In this document: positions 43,979-51,697 of the stretch, one piece after another
Layout of the letters: each line of letters begins with the position of its first letter
Position numbering within the stretch: position 1 is the stretch's first letter
NCBI GenBank assembly: GCA_001302245.1
Contig: LGYU01000014.1
Span: forward strand, 124,001-188,000
DNA: 64,000 nucleotides
From: Chitinophagaceae bacterium PMP191F
GTDB taxonomy: Bacteria > Bacteroidota > Bacteroidia > Chitinophagales > Chitinophagaceae
Direction of reading: 5' to 3'
The notes under the pieces: model-generated
What the model was told of the DNA's origin: nothing
Seen by the model: only the letters and a program-made list of their open reading frames with translations
The model's database searches: none
Translations under genes and position numbers: made by a program

Positions 43979-44578
43979 TTACCCAGGTATCGCTATGGAC
44001 GGTTCATAATAATACAGCACAGCTATTTCATTATTTCTTATAAACGTGGTCAGGCATTTAAACCCTGCCTCTTTTAACACATATACATACAGGTGATAGT
44101 CTGCTTCCATCATAACACGTTTTATTATGGAATTAACTGCTATCTGTTTTAAACAGGATTGTAGTAATGCGATGTATATTTCAGCCGGCATTATCCGCTG
44201 CGGATCTGTCAACAGGCGTAATATATAATCACCCTCACGACAAGGATAGTACAGACTTATATCATCGTTTGTAACACTGCTGACCTCAGCATAGCCGATC
44301 ATTTCATTTTCCAGCATACCAATAGTAATATCTGCCAGTCCGCTTTCCAGTGCCAGCTCGCTGGTTTCTTTCAGCATCAGGGCAGTGGCCTCTGTATCCT
44401 GCCAGTGAGGGCCCGCGTATCTTCTTTTCATCCATTGGTAAATGGTAGGAAAATCATCTTCCAATACAACGGGACGCCAGGTAAAAGCAGCATGTGTACA
44501 CTGAAACGGTAATATTTCTTTTTTGATTTGTTCTGGCGGTGTTACTGCAGGTTGCGCCGGTAAAGACTTCACTTTCAT
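43979..44578 (-). CDS. GNAT acyltransferase (IucB/AAC(6')-like)
   Basis: 199 residues. The domain begins about residue 33 (FTWRPVVLEDDFPTIYQWM, then RRYAGPHW), the opening pattern of the acyltransferases related to IucB/RhbD and AAC(6'). MIGYAEVSS and the YYPCREGDYILRLLTDPQRI region carry the acetyl-CoA strand, and VLKEAGF is the usual end helix. The substrate (amine of a metabolite, siderophore intermediate or drug) is not determined; no siderophore genes are adjacent. The first ~30 residues are a Pro/Gln-rich extension. Confidence 0.7.
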   Translation of the reverse strand: MKVKSLPAQPAVTPPEQIKKEILPFQCTHAAFTWRPVVLEDDFPTIYQWMKRRYAGPHWQDTEATALMLKETSELALESGLADITIGMLENEMIGYAEVSSVTNDDISLYYPCREGDYILRLLTDPQRIMPAEIYIALLQSCLKQIAVNSIIKRVMMEADYHLYVYVLKEAGFKCLTTFIRNNEIAVLYYYEPSIAIPG

Positions 44579-45788
44579 AAGCGTGGGTTATAGGTATTGA
44601 TGAGTTTACAACACACAATAAACAATATCCATGCACTAACAAGTGCATACATTGAGCTTTATGGAGTATCAGGATTCTTGAGCATGTAACGTCATGCCCG
44701 GGCGCTAATCAGTGTCTTTTTGAGTAGTTGCTACTGTGTAATGGAAGGGAGTAGTATGCTTATTTGCCGTAAACAACAGGTGCTGCAGAACAGTGGTTGC
44801 TGATTGCTGGCAAGTACATCATTACAACATCTATATAAAACAACAGAAGGTTTACAGAATAACCAAACCGGTTATACGAATTTTATAAAAATACACCGTA
44901 CAGTTTAGGCTGAAATATATGATAACACTTATATTATACGGTTAGTATAAACGAAGTTATGATATTTGAAATTACTATGCTTTGAAGCGGTAAGTAAGTT
45001 TGTAAAAAAAGATGCATTCCGGGCAGGTTACCGCTAGTTTTTGGAACGGGTTTGGCTGAGAATAGGAACCCTGTTTGTTTCTACTAACGGGTACAATTTT
45101 CTCATTTCTAATCCGCCGCTGTACTTCAGTACAGTGGCTTTTTCTATGCCTGTTGTGACTGATTTGCGGCCTGTAATAATCGTTTTTTCTGCTGAAAACA
45201 ACTGTTTTTCCTGCTTTCTATCCCTTTTGTGTAAGATATTAGCTTTTTCTATGTGAAATTATTAACAGGATATTCTTTACTTTAGCAGGCCAGATATCCT
45301 TACTATAACAATCCCCCGTAGCTAAGATGTGTTGATCACCCGGAATGTGCCTGATAGATGTGAGGAGCCGGTATATGTGGTATGATGTATAGATGTTGTG
45401 AAACCGGGACAGATGCAGGATTGTACTTTCGTTTACTTTGCATGACCTACCTCTATAGAAATCCGTTTATGAAAACCTCCAACACTTTCTGGGTAAAGTG
45501 ATGGCCTGCTGCTACCTGTTCAGGAAGAAGCGGGAAATGGTTTCCAGAGCATGAGATTCTCACCAGAGGAACAGCGTATGTCTGTGCATATGCCCTGTTC
45601 CGCCCGGCAAGGGTATCAGTATTTACCAGGAGCAATCCGGAACAAGTCTGTATTGTGTTTTGTATGCCAGTGTGCATGACGTGATTGTCTGCATGTTTGT
45701 GCTGTGCATTTGCGCAGGCACATTACTATGGGCATGGTTAAAGGCAATACATACCTGGCACCTTTTAACTAAAAATAATGAGACAAAC
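44579..45788. other. 1.2-kb intergenic region
   Basis: No complete gene. Plus strand: an orphan terminator at 45115-45143. Minus strand 45453-45640: a short frame whose translation (LLVNTDTLAG..., HFPLLPEQVAAGHHFTQKVLEVF) loosely recalls the C-terminal end of an alpha/beta hydrolase but has no N-terminal part; possibly a gene remnant, at low confidence. The rest is AT-rich with nothing I can name. Confidence 0.4.
45115..45143 (+). terminator. Orphan intrinsic terminator
   Basis: GCCGCTGTACT (45115-45125) pairs with AGTACAGTGGC (45128-45138) through 11 bp with one G-U, a 2-nt loop and five T. No annotated plus-strand gene precedes it. Confidence 0.7.
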
Positions 45789-46769
45789 ATGTTGATTAAG
45801 ATTGAGGCTCGCAGCAGCGGGGAGCTGAAGCTGTCTGATGGGGTACCATCTGCGCTGGAAGCTTACAGGATACCGGGGGCCGATTTTATAACAGCTTCAG
45901 GAATAGCCGGAGACCTGCTGTTCCAGGAATGGCAGGGGGCAGGTTTTTGCATCGTCTATATGTGTGCATTGCTGAAACGCGCTGAAACGTTTACCTGCAC
46001 AGGAGGTTTATCACAGCCGGCACTGCATATTAATCTTGTAAACAGCCGGCTGTATGATGCAGGAAATAAGGCAGAACGATTGATGCATGAGTGGGCATAT
46101 AATATGTTATATGTACCTGATACACCTAATAATATGCGCTTTCGAAAACCGGGCTATTATGAGAATATCTCTATTTACTATACAGAACACTATTTGTCCA
46201 GGTTTATGAAGTATTATCCTGTACTGGGTGACTTTGTTAGTAAGATGGGTCAGCAGCAGGCAGGTGTGTTGTGGCGGACCAACCAGGTAGCATCTACTGA
46301 AATGCTGGATACTGTAGATAACATACTGCGCCCGGTAGCCGGTGCTGAACCCATACACTTACAGCTAAAAACAAAGGGTCATGAAGTGCTGGCCTTGGCT
46401 TTACAACAGGCAACGCTGAACCCGGTGATAAGAGCGGTAAAGTTCAGTGACCGGGAAATGGATAGTATATACCGTACCCGCGATTGGTTACTGAAAAACC
46501 TTAACCAGTATTTTTCATTGCAGGAAATAGCAGTGTCTGCGGGTGTTACGGTATATAAGCTGCAGGCCGGTTTTAAAAAGATCTATGGTATGCCTGTATT
46601 TGAATTTGTACGCTGGCATCGTATGGTAAAGGCGCGTAAACTGTTGGTGACAACAACACTTACTATGTCAGAAATTGCCAACCGGGTTGGTTACCGTAAT
46701 ACGGTTACTTTTTCGGCTGCTTTTAAAGCCTGTTTTCATACCCCCCCAGGCAGCTACCGGAAAAAATAA
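45789..46769 (+). CDS. AraC-family transcriptional regulator
   Basis: 326 residues from ATG 45789; the frame extends to 45660 but the added residues are hydrophobic and not family-like. The C-terminal ~100 residues hold the double HTH: FSLQEIAVSAGVTVYKLQAGF and MSEIANRVGYRNTVTFSAAF, ending TPPGSYRKK. The N-terminal ~220 residues are an effector domain without a recognisable cupin pattern. Its target is unknown; long non-coding flanks on both sides and the protoglobin downstream are the neighbours. Confidence 0.9.
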   Translation: MLIKIEARSSGELKLSDGVPSALEAYRIPGADFITASGIAGDLLFQEWQGAGFCIVYMCALLKRAETFTCTGGLSQPALHINLVNSRLYDAGNKAERLMHEWAYNMLYVPDTPNNMRFRKPGYYENISIYYTEHYLSRFMKYYPVLGDFVSKMGQQQAGVLWRTNQVASTEMLDTVDNILRPVAGAEPIHLQLKTKGHEVLALALQQATLNPVIRAVKFSDREMDSIYRTRDWLLKNLNQYFSLQEIAVSAGVTVYKLQAGFKKIYGMPVFEFVRWHRMVKARKLLVTTTLTMSEIANRVGYRNTVTFSAAFKACFHTPPGSYRKK

Positions 46770-47269
46770 ACTTTTTTTCATTTTTCATCATAGCGGTATA
46801 TTTTTTAACGGAATTGATCGACTATAATTTTACTGCGTTTTTATCTTTGGCGCACTGATATCTACGCCGGGGTGGTTAGCAAAGTATGGAGGCGCCTCTT
46901 TTTAACTATTGTAAACCGGTTATTATACATGCCTGCATACTGTTATATTGAACAGTGTGCTGCCTGGTGTGGTTTTAAGTACAGCAGTCATTTTTAATGT
47001 TGATCGGATGTTACAGGCCACATAACTACGTGGTTCAGGTATCCTTTTGTTTAATTGTTCTGTAACAGGTGTCGTATACATTGCGCTAAATACAATTACC
47101 TGCCTTCTGATGATATATCTTTTCTATAGTTTTTATTTGCCCGACAGCATAAATAATTAATGTAAAAAAGTACCGGGATCTTTGGTAGTATTTATTGCAC
47201 AACTGTTTATATAGTGCATATCTACTATTCGATTTAAAAGGCTCAGGTACAAGCATAGAGCGGTGTTGT

Positions 47270-47300
47270 AAGGTCGCTGCCAGGCGCAGCGGCCTTTTTT
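47270..47300 (+). terminator. Orphan intrinsic terminator
   Basis: AAGGTCGCTGC (47270-47280) pairs with GCAGCGGCCTT (47286-47296) with one G-U, loop CAGGC, then a T run to 47300. It lies 500 bp after the AraC stop codon and 105 bp before the protoglobin gene; a small RNA in between is possible. Confidence 0.75.
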
Positions 47301-47361
47301 AGTGTATATATTCAGGTTAAAAATTGGACAATTGTAGTTATGATCGTAGGGGAGCATGAAT

Positions 47362-47369
47362 TATATTTG
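47362..47369 (+). promoter_or_regulatory. Bacteroidota -7 box of the protoglobin gene
   Basis: TATATTTG matches TAnnTTTG and lies 36 bp before the ATG at 47406, downstream of the 47270 terminator. Confidence 0.55.
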
Positions 47370-47405
47370 TTTTATCCTGAATTGTCGAACCATTAAACCA
47401 CCTCT

Positions 47406-47987
47406 ATGCAAACTAAAAGGATAAAGGGGTACGACTATGGCATGGTTGCCATGTCGCCTGTTAGCCTGGAGGAATTACGTTTGTTGAAAGCAGCCCTGTT
47501 GTTTACAAAAGAAGATGAACTGCAGCTTCGTAAGGCGGGCGCTATCCTGTCTGACCAGGTAAGCAGCATCCTGGATTGCTGGTATGAGTTTATAGGGCAC
47601 CAACAACACCTGCTGCATTATTTTACAGAAAACGGACAAGCTAATCTTACATATCTCACCGCAGTACGCAAACGGATAGGGCAGTGGCTGAAAGATCTCT
47701 GCTTTCGGGTGTACGACCAGGAATGGTTGAACTACCAGCATGAAATTGCATTACGCCACCACAGGGCTAAAAAGAATAAGACAGATAATGTAGCTGCAGA
47801 GCCCATAATACATTACCGGTATATGATTGCCTTTGTGTACCCTTTTACTGCAACCATAAAGCCTTTCCTGGCACAGAAGGGACATGCTGCCAATGAAGTG
47901 GAGGCAATGTACAATGCCTGGTGTAAGGCTGTATTGCTTACAGTTATTCTGTGGACACATCCCTATATCCGGGAAGGGGAGTTTTAA
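47406..47987 (+). CDS. Protoglobin-family heme protein
   Basis: 193 residues, a single globin-coupled-sensor-like domain without a signalling domain. The family pattern is visible: LDCWYEFIGHQQHLLHYF, then VRKRIGQWLKDL and the F-helix YQHEIALRHHRAKKNKTD, whose His118 or His119 is the probable proximal heme ligand, and IHYRYMIAFVYPF after it. Protoglobins bind O2, CO and NO. The function in Bacteroidota is unknown; sensing or detoxification of NO is plausible. It sits alone, downstream of the AraC gene. Confidence 0.88.
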   Translation: MQTKRIKGYDYGMVAMSPVSLEELRLLKAALLFTKEDELQLRKAGAILSDQVSSILDCWYEFIGHQQHLLHYFTENGQANLTYLTAVRKRIGQWLKDLCFRVYDQEWLNYQHEIALRHHRAKKNKTDNVAAEPIIHYRYMIAFVYPFTATIKPFLAQKGHAANEVEAMYNAWCKAVLLTVILWTHPYIREGEF

Positions 47988-48078
47988 GTAACCGGCTTTA
48001 TAAATATCATTTTACTGAAGTCTTCAGCATATTTGTTCTTTCCTGATATCGAAATGCTGGCATTGATCTGTGTAAAAA

Positions 48079-48104
48079 GAAAAATCCTTCAAATATTGAA
48101 GGAT
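48079..48104 (-). terminator. Terminator of the tRNA-Ser transcript
   Basis: ATCCTTCAA (48084-48092) pairs with TTGAAGGAT (48096-48104), loop 3 nt, followed on the minus strand by a T run. It is 86 bp beyond the 3' end of the tRNA. Confidence 0.75.
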
Positions 48105-48189
48105 GTATGCAAAAGATCGTTCATGATTTACCAGGCGCTTAATTTTTGTAACAGCAGTTAATCAGCAAAAGCGCAGGCGTAAAAAGAAG

Positions 48190-48276
48190 CGGAGACGGCG
48201 AGATTCGAACTCGCGATACGGTTTCCCGTATACACACTTTCCAGGCGTGCTCCTTCAACCACTCGGACACGTCTCC
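48190..48276 (-). tRNA. tRNA-Ser (GGA)
   Basis: An 87-nt class II tRNA: acceptor GGAGACG/CGTCTCC with discriminator G, D-loop GAGTGGTTGAAGG, anticodon arm GCCTGGAAAGT with anticodon GGA, a long variable arm (TACGG/CCGTA stem) and T-arm GTTCGAATC. It decodes UCC/UCU. CCA is not encoded and must be added by the CCA-adding enzyme. Confidence 0.97.
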
Positions 48277-48366
48277 GGGAATAAATCATTACAATGAACT
48301 GTTTGCCTTAAAGGCGACTCTGGCTACCCATTTTTTGAATGGGGTGCAAAAATACAATTTCACAAC

Positions 48367-49134
48367 TTAGCTTCCGAATATTTTTTGTGCATTGGCTGTA
48401 GTAACTGCAGCAACCTCTTCCCGGCTGCAGTTTTTTATCTCGGCCAGTTTATCTGCCACATATTTTAAATAGCTGCTTTCATTGCGTTTGCCGCGGAAAG
48501 GAACCGGCGATAAGTAAGGCGCATCTGTTTCCAGTACAATATGTTCCAGGGGAATATCCTGTAAGGCTTCGTCCAGTCCTGATTTTTTATAGGTCAGTAC
48601 GCCGCCGATGCCCAGGAAAAAGCCAAGATCAATCACCTTGCGGGCCATTTCAGCACTACCACCAAAACAATGGAAAATGCCGCGAAGATTACCGTTCTGG
48701 TGCTCTTTAACAATAGCGATACTATCATCCATGCTTTCACGCGAGTGGATCACGATGGGCAGCCGGTAATGTAAAGCCCATTCTATCTGGCGATGGAAAG
48801 CTATTTTTTGTTCTTTATCAAACGAGCGGTCCCAGTAATAATCCAGGCCGATTTCACCCACAGCGGCAAACTTTCTTTTGCCCAGCCATTCTTCTGCTAT
48901 TTTCAGTTCGTTTTCATAATCTGCCTGAACAGAGCAGGGATGTACCCCCATCATAGCAATGCATTTGCCGGGATGACTGGCTTCCAGTTGCAACATCGCT
49001 TCGTGGGTTTCATTATCAATTGCCGGCAGGTAAAACTGCTCTACCCCTTCCTGTTCAGCTCTTTCCAGCACTGCATTGATGTCGGTTGAGAAAACCTGGG
49101 AATACAAATGGCAGTGTGTATCAATTAATTGCAT
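48367..49134 (-). CDS. TatD-family metal-dependent hydrolase
   Basis: 255 residues from ATG 49134 ([13 protein letters not shown]). TIM-barrel metal ligands are all there: [31 protein letters not shown] and [10 protein letters not shown]. TatD/YcfH enzymes are Mg2+-dependent 3'-5' DNA exonucleases or D-Tyr-like hydrolases; the exact substrate varies. The second ATG is preferred because it gives the usual family N-terminus. Next to the tRNA-Ser gene on the same strand. Confidence 0.94.
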   Translation of the reverse strand: MQLIDTHCHLYSQVFSTDINAVLERAEQEGVEQFYLPAIDNETHEAMLQLEASHPGKCIAMMGVHPCSVQADYENELKIAEEWLGKRKFAAVGEIGLDYYWDRSFDKEQKIAFHRQIEWALHYRLPIVIHSRESMDDSIAIVKEHQNGNLRGIFHCFGGSAEMARKVIDLGFFLGIGGVLTYKKSGLDEALQDIPLEHIVLETDAPYLSPVPFRGKRNESSYLKYVADKLAEIKNCSREEVAAVTTANAQKIFGS

Positions 49135-49283
49135 GCTCATAACTGGGTGCTAAGTTCTGACAAATAAACTATTTTTTAAATTATTTCATCCGGCTGTGTA
49201 TGGCAAGCTGGCAATAGGTTCCATATTAAATTATTGTGTTATCTATAGGGTTGGAAGGTGTCTAAAAGCGGCTAAATGCTTTG

Positions 49284-49341
49284 AGTAGTTCTACTGATTT
49301 TATGGATCGGGGAAAGATCGAAAAAAAAGTAGTTCTACTGA
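49284..49341. repeat. Two copies of AGTAGTTCTACTGA
   Basis: The 14-mer occurs at 49284-49297 and 49328-49341, 44 bp apart; its first 12 bases are the palindrome AGTAG-TT-CTACT. It lies 150-205 bp upstream of the tatD-like gene on that gene's coding strand. Confidence 0.5.
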
Positions 49342-49379
49342 ATTGTTGCAGAAGAAAATCCAGACAAAAAGTATGGTAT

Positions 49380-49403
49380 CTACCCGTCTGGGCAGGCGGG
49401 TAG
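49380..49403. repeat. Palindromic element CTACCCG...CGGGTAG
   Basis: CTACCCGTCTG and CAGGCGGGTAG form an 11-bp stem with one G-U pair and a 2-nt loop. There is no T run, so it is not a terminator; it looks like a dispersed palindromic unit. Confidence 0.45.
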
Positions 49404-49858
49404 TGAGTAACTGTTAATAGCCTGCCTGGTTTACGTGATGTTGTGAACTAATTGTTTCCCTGTAACAGGTATAATGAATTGTAACAGTAGTTTATAAACG
49501 GCAGTGTTGCACAATACAAGATGAACTGTGTAATGAAACAGCCTGTATTAGCGGCCTGACGGTATTGATGCACGTAAAAGTTGTGTGCATTGCGATGGAT
49601 AGATGATCGAAAACAATTGTTCAGATCTGTTTGCGGCAACGCATGGCTTATGTTGACTGAAAAGCGTTGGTGAAACTTTAACGGATCGATACCAGTTCGT
49701 TTTTAACCGTAAGCAGACTCTGGTTTTTGGGTAGAGCCGTTGTAACCGGCGCCTGCGGCTGGCTTGCGGAAAACCTGTTAATAAAGGGTGCTGCGAAATT
49801 ACTTTGCATTAATCAAAAAAGTTTATACCTTTAAGTCAGTTTTCATAGGGTACGGATT

Positions 49859-49898
49859 AAAAACGGGCCAGGGTGTCTACCCAGGCCCAACTTTTTTT
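49859..49898. terminator. Bidirectional terminator of the polysaccharide deacetylase gene
   Basis: GGGCCAGGGT (49865-49874) pairs with ACCCAGGCCC (49879-49888), with one A-A mismatch and loop GTCT. Seven T follow on the plus side and five on the minus side. It is 42 bp past the deacetylase stop codon. Confidence 0.8.
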
Positions 49899-49939
49899 AG
49901 AGAACTTCTAATTCATTTTGCTTCCGCTTCGCTTACATT

Positions 49940-50581
49940 TTACAGTTGAATTGATTCAAACCTGTAGCCTCTTGCACTAAAGTATTGTAATGTTTTTGGC
50001 AGCGCAGTCTGCATGCGTGGAAATGCTTTTGTACTATCGTGAAATACCACTATTGAACCGGGTTGCGTGTTGACAATAACGTTGACGGTACATTTGTCTG
50101 CACTTAATGATGTATCAAAATCACCGCTCAGAACAGTCCACATAATAATGCTGAAAGCTTTGCTGCCGGCAGTTGCGGGAGGATCGGACAATAGCCTGGC
50201 CTGTAATTTTGAAATTCTTCCATACGGTGGGCGAAACAGATCGGAATCAATATAGTCTGCAGCTTCTGTAATGTTGCGGATATATTTTGCATCATCTGTT
50301 TTCCATCCGTTCAGGTGATTGAATGTATGATTGCCGGTGCGGTGACCTCGGAGTAATATTTCCTGGTATACATCCGGATGTGCTTGTACATTTTTGCCGA
50401 TGCAGAAAAAAGTGGCCCGTGCCTGGTATTGCTCAAGCGTATCCAGTACAAATGGCGTGATCTCCGGATGCGGTCCATCGTCGAAGGTGAGATAAATGAT
50501 CTTATCCTTTACAGGGATATCCCATATACATCGCGGATATAATCGTTTTAGCCACCAGGGCGTTTTTACCAGGTACAACAT
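49940..50581 (-). CDS. Polysaccharide deacetylase family protein (NodB domain)
   Basis: 213 residues. NodB motif 1 YLTFDDGPHPEIT, motif 2 GHRTGNHTFNH, motif 3 LFRPPYGR, and the late VVFHDSTKAFPRM carry the metal and catalytic residues. The enzymes remove N-acetyl groups from chitin oligomers, peptidoglycan or exopolysaccharide. There is no obvious signal peptide (MLYLVKTPWWLKRLY), so location is uncertain. The ATG at 50581 is preferred; the frame at 50602 has only a TTG. Confidence 0.92.
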   Translation of the reverse strand: MLYLVKTPWWLKRLYPRCIWDIPVKDKIIYLTFDDGPHPEITPFVLDTLEQYQARATFFCIGKNVQAHPDVYQEILLRGHRTGNHTFNHLNGWKTDDAKYIRNITEAADYIDSDLFRPPYGRISKLQARLLSDPPATAGSKAFSIIMWTVLSGDFDTSLSADKCTVNVIVNTQPGSIVVFHDSTKAFPRMQTALPKTLQYFSARGYRFESIQL

Positions 50582-50614
50582 AAATAATTTGACCTTTATC
50601 AAAGGTGACCGAAG

Positions 50615-51568
50615 TTACGGAGCATATCCTGTAATGTGAAAGATCCTGTTTTTGTAACGGTAGATCTTTCCATTCTTTTCGAGGTATTGTTGTTGCAATG
50701 TTTCGTTGGTGAGAATTTTGTCGAGATACTCCTGTATCTTTTCACGTGGTACGGTACCTGTATGTCCATACGCAATAGCTTCTTCAATATATCCATGCAG
50801 CAGGGATTCGAGCTGGCCCTGAAAAAGATTTACGCCTGCAAAAATATCACAACCGATAATCTTATCGCCGCTCATGCATATAAAGCCGGTTACACTGCTG
50901 TCTACCTGCCGGAACTGTTGCATAAAGTACCGGAAGTATTCGTCCTGCTGCAGCATAAATTTTTTGTCCTGCCGACGGGCTGTATAGGCCAGTGATGGAG
51001 AGTTGATCTTACTGTAATCGAGTTGACCCAGTATTTCTTTCCAGATCAGTAACTGGTTTTTGGATTGGTCAAGTACTTTGCGCAGCCGGGGATTGGCATA
51101 ATTGTAATAGGTGAATTTTTTTTCCTTGTCACTCCACCTGCCTTCTTCCACACACATTACCGGAATGTATTCGTCACGGTCGGAAGGTGCCAGTATGGTA
51201 TCGCGGGTTACCATCCGGTCCTGGCGGCCGCCCATGATCATTTCACCGGAGGCAATGAAGATGGATTTGCCGGATTTATTGTTGATCCGTAGCCAGTGTA
51301 CATTTTCAGTGGAAGCCGTGCCGCGTTCGCTGATGGTGGCCAGCCCCTGTTTCAATGCCTGGCTGAGAGAAATAATATCGGGGTAATTGTACAGCAACCT
51401 GGTTTGTTCACCGAAGCCATTGCCACGCGGACGAATAGGAATGATGGTAAGATTTTTATAGGTCTTTGCACTATCATAATCAACATACAGGTTTTGGTAT
51501 GTTAACTGTGATATGGCTCCGTTGGCTGCCAGCAGCAGCAATAGTACCAGGCGCAGACTTTTACGCAT
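50615..51568 (-). CDS. Exported ARPP-1 (DUF6569)-family protein
   Basis: 317 residues from ATG 51568. MRKSLRLVLLLLLAANGAIS is a signal peptide. The domain has NLTIIPIRPRG at its start, then VHWLRINNKSGKSIFIASG, and MIMGGRQDRMVTRDTILAP, typical of the ARG/rhodanese-phosphatase-associated family ARPP-1. I see no catalytic triad. It is upstream of, and probably co-transcribed with, the deacetylase (33-bp gap). Function unknown. Confidence 0.8.
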   Translation of the reverse strand: MRKSLRLVLLLLLAANGAISQLTYQNLYVDYDSAKTYKNLTIIPIRPRGNGFGEQTRLLYNYPDIISLSQALKQGLATISERGTASTENVHWLRINNKSGKSIFIASGEMIMGGRQDRMVTRDTILAPSDRDEYIPVMCVEEGRWSDKEKKFTYYNYANPRLRKVLDQSKNQLLIWKEILGQLDYSKINSPSLAYTARRQDKKFMLQQDEYFRYFMQQFRQVDSSVTGFICMSGDKIIGCDIFAGVNLFQGQLESLLHGYIEEAIAYGHTGTVPREKIQEYLDKILTNETLQQQYLEKNGKIYRYKNRIFHITGYAP

Positions 51569-51683
51569 GTAGCTATAACGCGCTGTAGCAGCCAATATTG
51601 CTGCTTCATGGAAAGGGTGCTTCAGAATAGTATGGAACCGGTATTCCTGTAATGCCGGTTGTCGTATTCGGAACCGAAATCTC

Positions 51684-51691
51684 TATCTTTG
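51684..51691 (+). promoter_or_regulatory. Bacteroidota -7 box of gltX
   Basis: TATCTTTG (TAnnTTTG) ends 6 bp before the gltX ATG, with TTG at 51659-51661. The predicted transcript is nearly leaderless. Confidence 0.65.
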
Positions 51692-51697
51692 CGGCCT

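Larger units (their letters stand above)
46770..47405. other. Intergenic region upstream of the protoglobin gene
   Basis: 636 bp without a supported gene. It contains an orphan plus-strand terminator at 47270-47300 and, nearer the gene, a TATATTTG box (47362-47369). Confidence 0.45.
49135..49939. other. Intergenic region upstream of tatD
   Basis: 805 bp without a supported gene. It holds two copies of AGTAGTTCTACTGA (49284-49297, 49328-49341), a palindromic element at 49380-49403 and the bidirectional terminator at 49859-49898. Confidence 0.5.

Noticed and set aside
45041-45256. 71-codon plus-strand frame upstream of the AraC gene
   Set aside because: It contains the orphan terminator at 45115-45143 and shows no protein-like pattern.
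47406-47987. Globin-coupled chemoreceptor or diguanylate cyclase
   Set aside because: The frame ends right after the globin domain; no output domain follows.
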